A stretch of 64,000 bases of DNA from Angiostrongylus vasorum. Lineage: Eukaryota; Nematoda; Chromadorea; Rhabditida; Metastrongylidae. The DNA lies in the NCBI GenBank assembly GCA_018806985.1, contig JADANN010000422.1, positions 952,001-1,016,000 on the forward strand. Direction: 5' to 3'. The translations under genes were made by a program, and so were the position numbers. Numbering within the stretch: position 1 is the stretch's first letter; each line of letters opens with the position of its first letter. Shown here piece after piece: positions 55,364-64,000 of this stretch. The notes beneath the pieces are model-generated. The model worked only from the letters and a program-made list of their open reading frames with translations. It had not been told where the DNA came from and did no database searches.

Positions 55364-58300
55364 TCATACGCACAACGTTTTCCTGTGTTCTACGATCTTC
55401 GGTTTCAATGTCAGGGAATCGGAACTGGTAGTTAGGAAGCGCTCAAAGGTTGATTCAGGTGTTTGGTATGGATACATGGTATAAATGATTATGGACACCA
55501 TGACAAGTGTCGTTCCAAGCGAGAACAGGAAGCCGGGTACAAAATCGAACAGTAACCACGAGCCGATCGCAGCACCAACGATTGCTATGCTCTGAAAGGA
55601 ATCCTTCAGCTTTATTTCTGTTGCAAAAAGCCGTAGGTAACTTTCCGTAGAGTGCACAAATTTAAATGTAAGCAGTAAGTATTAAAACAGTCTGTTAATT
55701 TGGTTTTAGCCATGTTCAACTGTTACTAGAACAACCACAATGATGCTGAGATATTTGCAGAACTCCAAAACGCAGGTGTCGGCGGTGGGGAACGAAGGCG
55801 TTGTTACCCTTTCCGCGAGCTAACACGTTCGCCACCACACCATGCGTGTCCTTCGTCAGTGTCATCATCCCGAGAGGGTAATAGCGCGTTCGTTCCAACC
55901 GCAAACACCGACGGTCCGGAGTTTTGTAAATATCTAAGCATCATTGTGGTTGTATTTCATATAACACCCTGTTGTGAAAAAATAATATTTGGCAGTAAAT
56001 TCAAAGTAAACTTTGTTATTTGGACAGTTAGCATATTTTACTAAGCCGACTTTCACGTCGGTGTGATTAATGAATATTTGTTCGACTGTTTAGCTTACAA
56101 ATGGTTGTTATACACCTCTTCTTCGGTTAAGGATTCGACGTTCAGGACGATTAGCTGGTAATAGTGTTAGGTGCGCTCGTAAAAATCTCAGAAATGAGTG
56201 CAAAGAAGAAAGAGAAAGTCCCACTATTGAGAATATCTAATACGATCTCATTAAGAAGCACTGAGGAAATTGTTGCACCGCCTGCAAGTTCCTTTGAAGA
56301 TGGGCTAAATGTGGACTATTATTGTACTCGTCTGACGCGTTTTGTCCAAACCTTCCATATTCCTATGTTCTATTATGGACTGAAGGGATATGCAGCGCAG
56401 TGGTTAGAGGTGCCCTACGACACACACATGGTCTTTCGTTCGACCTCGTGCACTGGGTTCATCAAGCTCTCCGTCCCTCCAGGCACGGCAAATTTCGGTC
56501 AGGCCTGTCTGGCGGGATATTAGCACTGACTTCATACATCGGTAGGCCACCGCAAGTCGTCGAAGCCAGGTATCCATTCAGTCCGTCTAGCGATTTTTTA
56601 GTGAAGTCGAATGCATGACGGATCGCTTAGGGGATGTATCCACACCGAAAACTTTATTTCTTACCCTTTTATTCTGGACTGTCTTAATTTGTTTGATATT
56701 AGACAACAACGAATAAGTGAAAACTTAAAAAACATGAAAGGAATTTATAATCCTCACCTGAGCATAGGCTTTTTAATATATTGTCTGCGTATTTGATAAC
56801 GATCGAAATAAGCAGTCCACCCATGGAGTTCGTTAACGTCAACAAAACGACAAACATATCCCAGCCGCGAAAAAATCCTTCTGTAAAACAGCGGTAATTA
56901 AAGGAATAGCCCAAAATGCAGCCAGTAGGCTTTGTTATCGTCATCTACTGTTGTCGCCTACAATTTTATTAGAAAACTCTATTTCCATGGTTTAATTAAC
57001 AGCGAGATACATTCAGCAATGAATCTGTCCATTGATTCAACAATGAATTACGCATTCAACGATATCTGTTTCTTCAGAGCAGAGCACTCTGAAAAACACG
57101 GTTATTATGCGACTCTGCGTGGAGTGGCATCTAGAGGGGTGATTTATGGAACTAGGTATAGCAAAAAGAACTAATGGAGGTTCTAAAGTCTTGATCTTCC
57201 TTCGTAAGCTAACCGATAAATCATTACTGTTCTGTTTCCACCAATCCTACTACTTTGGGGAGCGATACCTTAGCACGTTTTGAAGAGTAGGCGCATAAGA
57301 AAACTACTTGGAAAGCAATGACGAGTTCTTGTACAAATACATTTCTTTAAAAAGGACTGTCTGCTTTATTAAAACTTTTGCTCTAATTGGTTCAGGATGG
57401 CATATCATCTAAACATACTTGACATTTGAACGGCCCGTCCTCACTGGTTGTGCGGGCCGCAGCATAATCACTATTTATCGGAGATTTGCTGGTTAAGCCA
57501 TTGTGGTTCCCTGGAATCCCGAGGTCAGCCTGGCCAAAGTCTGCCCCACGTCTCCACCACCACGGGCATTCGCAGTCGTTGTGGATCAGAGGGAGATTTG
57601 CCACCATGCGACTTTGATACCAAGACGGTGGCAGATTCTGGTATTGGTTTACTCTTAGCTAGGTTTCCTGATGGAAACGCCTGACTCCCTTCTCAGCTTG
57701 GGAGACCCTGCCGGGAGGACGAATCCCCCCGCTGTATATCGCAGTCGGACACCCAGGAACACCTCTCAGCCACGATGAGGCGGTAAACCGTTGGGAGGAT
57801 ATCATAGGATATCATCTAAAAATAAGCAGAAATCTTAAATGAGAGAAGAAAGTTGAGCTAATTTCCAGATCAGCCAGCATTTAGTCTTGGTAGTAAATAG
57901 TCAATACATCGTCCGATTTTTAAGCCAAATAGTATACCAGGATATTTATATTTACGGGAATTAGAGTTCACACATAATAGTTTCTTGTTCACACGCTTTT
58001 TGCTTCTTTCGTCAAACGCTTCAAAGAAAACCGGTATAGACCAGAAATAAATTGTCAAATTTATCGAATGAAAAGAGGGTCAGAAAAGCATGTCGAGCGT
58101 TTCTGTCGAGCAATGGAAACAGTGAAGTGATGAAATGTTCAAGCCAAAACCTTGCAAAATTCGCCACAGAAACAACAAAGGTTACCTTTCCGAATGTCTT
58201 CGCCGTCGTAGAACAACATAGAAAAAAATGGATATAGGTATGCCGACCAAAGCCAGCCGCACGTTTTGTACCCACACGGATGCTTTACTCTCCTTAAGCA

Positions 58301-60333
58301 CTTTTTTCCAAGTACACACCTGAATCAAGCAAATTGATAACGGGGATGATTATCGAGATAGCGTGAGGTATTGTGAAGTTACCACTGTGATAAAATTCTC
58401 AGCATACTGGTTTAAATGTGCTAGAGGTAGAAACATATCCAATGAAAAAAACAGCTGTTACTGAATAATCGAACCGGCAAATGCTGAAGTGAAGCACATC
58501 ACAACGACGCTGAGAAAACCGAGCAATGGCCTCTGTTCTATTGTTCCTTCTGTAACCGACGGCGCGTATACCAGTTGAACATCTACCACTCCTTAAAACA
58601 ACTTTAGTGTTGAAAAATTCTGATACTCAGCTTCTCAGTCTGCTATTGAACATTGCTGTATAAAATATCTGCAGGGATTTTCACAATTTAAATCAAATAA
58701 TTTTGACGCGGTAGCACAGCATTCTTTGCATTACAATTTTTTTTAAGAAAAAAATTCTTCGTGCTGAGAGAAATTATTCGATTTTCCGTTTTTGGGGTTA
58801 CATCTAAGTCCTCAGTGGTCAACAACACTGCTTGCGCGATTTTCTTACAAAAATCCCGTCATCTTTGTTACTTCTTAGGAAGTATTTTTTAAATTTCAAA
58901 GATGCCGAGATATTTGCAAAACGCCGGACCGCAGATGTCTGCGGTGGAGACCGAACGCGCTATTGTCCTTTCCGGTGAGTAACGCGTTCACCACCACACC
59001 ATGCGGGTCCTTCACATTTTTAAATTCGTTGCTTAAATTCTACGCTGTGTAAAAAAACGATGAATTATGAGGCGCATTACTTACCTATTACTAAGATCAC
59101 CAGAGCGATCCATTGTTTTACTGAAAGTTTCTTGCCAAGGAAGAAGTACATTAATATCGCTGTGGAGAAGATTTTCATCTGATATGCCACCTGAATGGAC
59201 AGTAGTAAATGGCTACCATTACGATGAATCATTACAGATTTGTCATCGTTTTTGTCCATGCAGCATTTAGACGTTCTTAAATGTCTGAGAATTTCATAGT
59301 TCAGCAAAACTTTCACTTTGAAACTTTTTAATACTTTTAATAATAACTTTTTCGGTCTTACTACGGGTAAAAAAATAGGCATCTACATAGATTGAATACC
59401 ACATATGACTCATGTCAGCGAACTTATACCGCCCACTCATGCGGCAAAGAGTAAAGGGAGAAAAAACTACTAATGCATCGAGGAACATGCAATCGGGACG
59501 AATAAAATTTATAAATGCAAATAAAATGGTGCTGAGATACTCACAAAACTCAGACACCGGGCCAGATCGAACCACGATTATCCTTTTCGGTGCTGCGTGT
59601 TACATACCGCACCACAAAGGCTTTTGTTTTGTTTTTCTCTCAATTAGTTTTCTACCTAACGGCGCCATAAGCAATTACCCGTCAAGCGATTGATCTGTGG
59701 GGCACAAATCTAAAACACAAATAGAATCTGATGAAAGAGAAAGCAAGAGCCCCAGTGGTGCAGTGTGTAACACGCGAGCCCCCTGCAAAGGATAATCGTG
59801 TTTCGATCTTGCTCGAGGGTCTAAGTTTTGCGAATGTCTCAGGATCATTGTGGTTGCGTTTCACATAATACCCTACCGTGAAACATTCCTAAGTACCAAA
59901 TAGAAGGGTTAACATGAATTGTAAAATTTTCGAACGTTCAAACTATGAAGAATCTAGCAAACGAATTTATATTGATATTTACTTTAAAATATTATTCGGA
60001 GTACTCACTCAAGGGTGAAAAGACAGTGATCATTGTTCACAATGTCCCTATCTCAAAGGGTTTCTATTTTTCCGAAGTGCAAATAAATTGGATTGAATTT
60101 TGGTGATAGTCGTCTTGCTACCAACTGTTTGTTCACGAATCATGAAAAAGCCAAAACTGGACGCATTCTATGGATTAACTTGTCAACAACGTACACAGAA
60201 AGTAGTTGCTTCCAAGTGTGTAAGAGCTATGTAGTAGAGGTTGTTCTGCAGCGTGTATACCACAGCTGGAAAACATACTTTGATGGTCTCGATCGGATTG
60301 TTGCAAATGGCTTCTTTGAGCTCACCGAAGTAC
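55364..60333 (-). CDS. SLC35A-type nucleotide-sugar transporter, 3' part (six exons)
   Basis: Golgi/ER membrane carrier that would exchange a nucleotide sugar for a nucleotide monophosphate. Exons on the minus strand: 60195-60333 (FPAVVYTLQNNLYYIALTHL, then EATTFC), 59085-59190 (VAYQMKIFSTAILMYFFLGK), 58475-58591 (VVDVQLVYAPSVTEG; SAFAG), 58186-58319 (VWVQNVRLALVGIPIS; YDGEDIRK), 56758-56880 (GFFRGWDMFV; VIKYADNILK), 55364-55591 (SIAIVGAAIGSWLLFDFVPG, stop). Splice sites and phases fit throughout. LQNNLYYIAL, VAYQMKI, YADNILK and SWLLFDF are family signatures. About 280 residues are present of a usual 320-350; the N-terminal exons were not found and may lie past 64000. Three single-base gains (A run at about 58304-58309, T run at about 58217-58223, A run at about 56773-56777) break the frame, so it is a pseudogene unless they are assembly errors. 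The substrate cannot be told. Confidence 0.85.
55725..55990. repeat. Foldback tRNA-like element in transporter intron
   Basis: Antisense arm GATGCTGAGATATTTGCAGA to CACCACACCATGCGTGTCCT, then sense arm GAGAGGGTAATAGCGCGTTC to CGGAGTTTTGTAAATATCTA. A compact hairpin with little interior. Confidence 0.65.
56385..56645 (+). repeat. SINE-T copy in transporter intron
   Basis: GCAGCGCAGTGGTTAGAGGT (A-box-like), CTTTCGTTCGACCTCGTGC (B-box-like), CTCTCCGTCCCTCCAGGCAC body, end GCATGACGGATCGCTTAGGG. Antisense to the host gene. Confidence 0.7.
57420..57797 (-). repeat. SINE-R copy in transporter intron
   Basis: Only minus-strand copy of the family here: sense orientation matches the host gene. It ends in GGGCCGTTCAAATGTCAAGT. 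GGCCCG and CGGGCC around the 3' end can form a 6-bp hairpin. Confidence 0.75.
58895..59018 (-). repeat. tRNA-like foldback-family arm in transporter intron
   Basis: GATGCCGAGATATTTGCAAA to CACCACACCATGCGGGTCCT, antisense orientation on the plus strand. Confidence 0.6.
59518..59890. repeat. Foldback tRNA-like element in transporter intron
   Basis: Antisense arm (GGTGCTGAGATACTCACAAA) and sense arm with AGCCCCAGTGGTGCAGTGTG (A-box-like) and GTGTTTCGATCTTGC (B-box-like), end TCAGGATCATTGTGGTTGCG. Confidence 0.6.
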
Positions 60334-60764
60334 CTTAAAATATGTTAAGGTGTCCTGAATTATTTAGTTTTAACCTTGTACATCAAATTTCTCGGATAAT
60401 AATTTTTTTGTGTCGTGGACAAAGGAATAGTTTCTGGCGTATTTGCTTGAGATCATAACCTATCACAAACCGTTCATTTTAGTAAGTTTCACTTTAATTA
60501 AAGATCTTCAGCTAGTGCGAACCACGATAGCCCTTGGAAAAGTGTCTAAAGTTTTCACTAACAAGCACGTTAATGACTATGTCTGTGATGAACACTCACA
60601 GTGACTAGAAATGTTCAGTTCCTTTGCATCCTCGCACTTGGAAACTACTGAAAATTGGGGGTGTGAGGTACAAAAAATGAGCTACTAACAATTTATTTTC
60701 ATCCTGCTTCCATCACTCGCAAAATTCTTGCGCTTCCACTCTTGAGCATCCAATAAACTTTTCA
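60334..60764. other. No further transporter exon found
   Basis: Upstream of the first recognised transporter exon. No N-terminal exon was identified here. Confidence 0.35.
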
Positions 60765-61855
60765 GAATAAGATGGTATCGAAAGCCAAATAGTAAAAAAT
60801 ATACTATTTCGGCTACCGTTCCTCTCAAGCTTCACACATGAAAAAGGCACTCATCAAAAAACATGTACCGCACTTCTGAAAATGTGTGCAAATGAGAAGA
60901 GGAAAGAAAGGAGTCGCTAAACCTGGCACGAAAAAATAGCCATTTCCAATGAGTACGAAGCAGAAGCTACTCGGGTCAGATAAAAACATAGAATTGTTCC
61001 TCAAAATAAAGTCCCTTTTAAGCTGCCCTTCATATCAAATGAAATATGTTACGCCATTAAGAGGGGTGCCTAAACAAAGGTGGTTTTGAAAATTACGTGG
61101 AGGTTATTGACCTCCCTCCCAATGCCTTATGTCGTCAATTAGTCCTCTATCGCCTTTATGATGGTTTGGGCAGCTCAGAAAACTGTATGATCTGTCCCTA
61201 AGGGGTAGAGACGAGGATTGAATGAGTTCAGGTATAATATACTTGATCTCATGTAACGCATGCAGTGAGGAATATATTGGGGAAACGGGTAGACCATTTT
61301 GTGTCCGCATAAAAGAACATCTAGATGGGGGAAGCTAAAATTCGTCTAACACTCCTCTAGGTACGCATAGGGCACAAAAGCACAACGGCGATGATTTTGA
61401 AGTGACTGTACGGATCCTAGCGCAGGAGACGAAAACGTCAACGCGCAAAACTCTTGAAGCGTTTTGGATAAATTTCAAAAAATCTAAAGATGAACCGGAA
61501 AGACGAATGCCTCACTATCAAACGTGACCTGGCGCTCTATTTCAAGATGTTTTTCTGACCTGGGTGGGTTTCGCCCGCCATCCCACGTGAACATCATGCG
61601 GGCATTCCCACGCGAAACAGCACGGTGAGTAGTGTTTTTAATCAATACGGCGTTTATTTAAAAGTTTCATCTTCATTAGTACTATGGATATTTCACTGAA
61701 TATAAGGCTATATACAAAAAATACGTCCTGGCTCTTGGAAGGCGAAATGGCGGGAACGTCAGCCATCAACTCACAACACCAACAACAACGACAACGGAAG
61801 CTTATACCAAACTCGGATCAGCTCAACAAGATCAGCTCATAAGAACTTGCAAATA
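60765..61855 (+). mobile_element. Penelope-like element PLE-G, old 3' fragment
   Basis: Starts in the RT end (AAGATGGTATCGAAAGCCAA, equivalent to WYRKP), passes the linker (CCTCCCAATGCCTTATGTCG) and the GIY-YIG core (SGIIYLISCNACSEEYIGET readable around 61221-61285) to KEHLDG and the GTHRAQKHNGDDFEV region (about 61360-61400). It ends with a decayed hammerhead region near 61734-61770 (GGCTCTTGGAAGGCGAAATG). The most diverged PLE in the window; many stops. Confidence 0.8.
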
Positions 61856-64000
61856 AATGTAAGGGGGAATATAGATAACAGACAATGTGCTCGTTCGGGC
61901 TTATTTGCCTGTGGGTGTACATCTTTTTTTGTGCAGAAACATGATCCTCGCTGCTTTTCCTCAAGGAAATGGCTCAGATTATTTGTAACAAGAGGCGTAT
62001 AGAAACTTAGACCAATGTGGTAATAACAAGCATGAGGCTGGGCTGTTTCAGTCGTCGGGTTTATTGTGGGAAACAAAAATACGATAGTTGCCGGATTTAG
62101 ACCCGTTGGGTCGTCGTATCTAACCATCTGATAATGATGTGAAATCAACGGGATGGTTTCACTGCTCTGGAAGCGTTTGCAAGCTCACAAGTGAAGGCAC
62201 CTGTTGTTTTTGTACTTTTGCGCTGCTGAGTGAGCTAACGAAATCTCTCGGTGACTTTCCTACGTTGGACTTTGAGCAGAGTCCATCGCATGCTGTCGAT
62301 AATGGAATGAATCTCTCTAGAGAACTGACCAAAAATCCGAAAGGCATGTTTTACAGTGGTGCATGTTTTCCGCTCAAAATTCTCTTCTAGATTTGCAATA
62401 ATGGAAGCTAGGGAGGGAATGCTAATAAGTACAGATTTTTACCACAGTCTTTGCATTTCCAAATTGTGTTTGAAATGCACATGAAATCCTTTCTGCACCC
62501 ATCCTTCTCAACACAACCACAAGCGAGGTAGTCTGATAGAAATGCTCGGTATTTTCGCTTTTTTTGAAAAGTGCATAGTGATTCTATGCTGTTAAAAGGC
62601 AATGGCTATGCAACTATTTACATTAGACCTATCTCATGAATTCAGTGTATCATCTCCATCTGTGGCATGTATCATCATATATGGTACAATAATCTAGCAA
62701 ACACATCTATACAAGCATCTACAGTTAGTGTGGATGTGTAGATCAATTTGGAATAGCACAAACAAATAGTCGATGCCCTGAATCCGCCTTCACACAAGGA
62801 CAAGTATGTGGGCGTGTCCGTTCTCCTGCTATCTGTCCATTTCCAAACGTGGGATGGGCCACTTAGCTAACAAATAGCCAAGTTGAGGTCGGCGAAGAAG
62901 AAGGAACTTCCAGAAATCAAGGATACGAAAGATATGAGCATTACAATTTTGGCCCTTATTCCATCTATGATACTGCTAAAATTCTCTATCTACGGACTAC
63001 ATTATTAAAAAACGAAGAATAATAGCAAGCAATGCAATGTTACTATGATAATTACTGGCGAAAAAAGCACCAAAATTAAACACTATGAGAAAAAAAGTAA
63101 ATAAAAACTTTTAAAAATAAATGAAGTGTAAGGTAGACCGGCGTTTTTCTGAGGAGGACCGCTTTGCGCGTTACTTCCTCTTTGCATTTATTTCTCTGCG
63201 CAATGAGTAGCTAGATTGATAAATTAACCTTTTGCCTAAATAACCATAAGCGACAAAGTGTTCGGTGTTGATTTCACCGCTTGTAGATAAGTCATGCATC
63301 GGCATTCATTGGAAGCATCGTAGAAGCGAATAAAAGCACATGTAGGCTTATGTACATATGCAGACAGTGACTTGCGAAATCATCTACATGGAGTCGCTTT
63401 TCAAATTTTGGTTATCTCTACCACACAAGACTGATACCAATTTTCGGATCCCTGAAGTATGGATGGTTTTAGTTGCTAGGATAGAACCGAACCATTGACT
63501 ATGCATGGTTGAAGAAAACTTTTTGAAAACTGGTATATTCGCCCTGATAACCAGAGAAAAGAAAAAAGTGTCAGAACCTAAAAGTTTTGGTAGCTTCTTC
63601 TTCTTATTTGGTTTCGAACAAGGTTATAAACTCTTTCACAGTCTTACCTGATTACGGAATTAGAAGAGTAGATGATAACCGTAGTGCATGTGGACAACTT
63701 TACAAGTTCCATTACGAATACATTGACGGTAGTGAAGAAAATATCGGATTTACCACGGTATCTTGTGTAGCGAGTGAGCAGCGGCATGCTAAACAGTTTC
63801 AGTCCAGCTGTGTCTCTAAATCCGGAATTGGTTCTTCGGGTTCTTAGAAACTAGAGCATCATGAGATACTAGTATATGGGAGAGATCAACGATTATAGTT
63901 TCGAACCGACTTTTTTCAAGAAAGCACCTTTGCAACATGTTCTAACGACGCGTTTTCAAGAATCTCAAGATGAGAATATCCACAAGAGGAACAGAAATAC
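61856..64000. other. No assigned gene; two candidate exons
   Basis: A minus-strand frame at 62408-62602 ends in a Cys-rich stretch (ACGCVEKDGCRKDFMC, WKCKDCGKN). A plus-strand frame at about 63575-63847 follows an acceptor-like GTGTCAG and contains CGQLYKFHYEYIDGSEEN. Neither belongs to a family I recognise. Confidence 0.25.

Overview
This is eukaryotic, AT-rich DNA with intron-split genes (GT-AG boundaries, short exons) inside a dense mass of transposable elements. The SXP/RAL-2-like secreted-protein genes, two RTE families and GIY-YIG Penelope-like elements together suggest a parasitic nematode, most likely a strongylid or hookworm relative. That species call is inference; no species-specific marker was read.

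Layout. 1-10.8 kb: a 5'-truncated Penelope-like element (PLE-A, 13-bp target duplication), two decayed RTE copies of opposite orientation, and a PLE 3' fragment (PLE-B). 11.1-17.7 kb: relics of one SXP/RAL-2-like gene (an expanded Gly-rich tail and one exon), split by an RTE-1 copy and a 356-bp PLE remnant. 19.8-20.4 kb: a long ATGG-type repeat. 23.4-28.2 kb: PLE-D, then PLE-E and PLE-F head to head as a large inverted repeat with a 12-bp direct flanking duplication. 28.9-33.8 kb: tRNA-like, SINE-like and RTE debris. 35.3-49.1 kb: a cluster of three SXP/RAL-2-like genes. The outer two (minus strand) are pseudogenes; the middle one (plus strand, five exons, 278 aa, signal peptide) is intact. 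50-55.1 kb: short repeats. 55.4-60.3 kb: six 3' exons of an SLC35A-type nucleotide-sugar transporter on the minus strand, each intron carrying a repeat. 60.8-61.9 kb: a decayed PLE (PLE-G).

The host genes are two unrelated units: a secreted-protein family amplified with its introns and promoters (GATA-like motifs about 90-105 bp before each ATG), and a Golgi/ER transporter. The mobile elements look interdependent. The PLEs carry RT, GIY-YIG and hammerhead-ribozyme-like 3' motifs. A roughly 380-bp SINE-like family ends in a sequence matching the RTE-2 3' end, so it was probably mobilised by RTE-2. A separate group of about 200-bp elements carries hammerhead-like motifs and no protein.

Caution: many frame breaks are single-base gains in homopolymers. 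Some may be assembly errors rather than true gene death.
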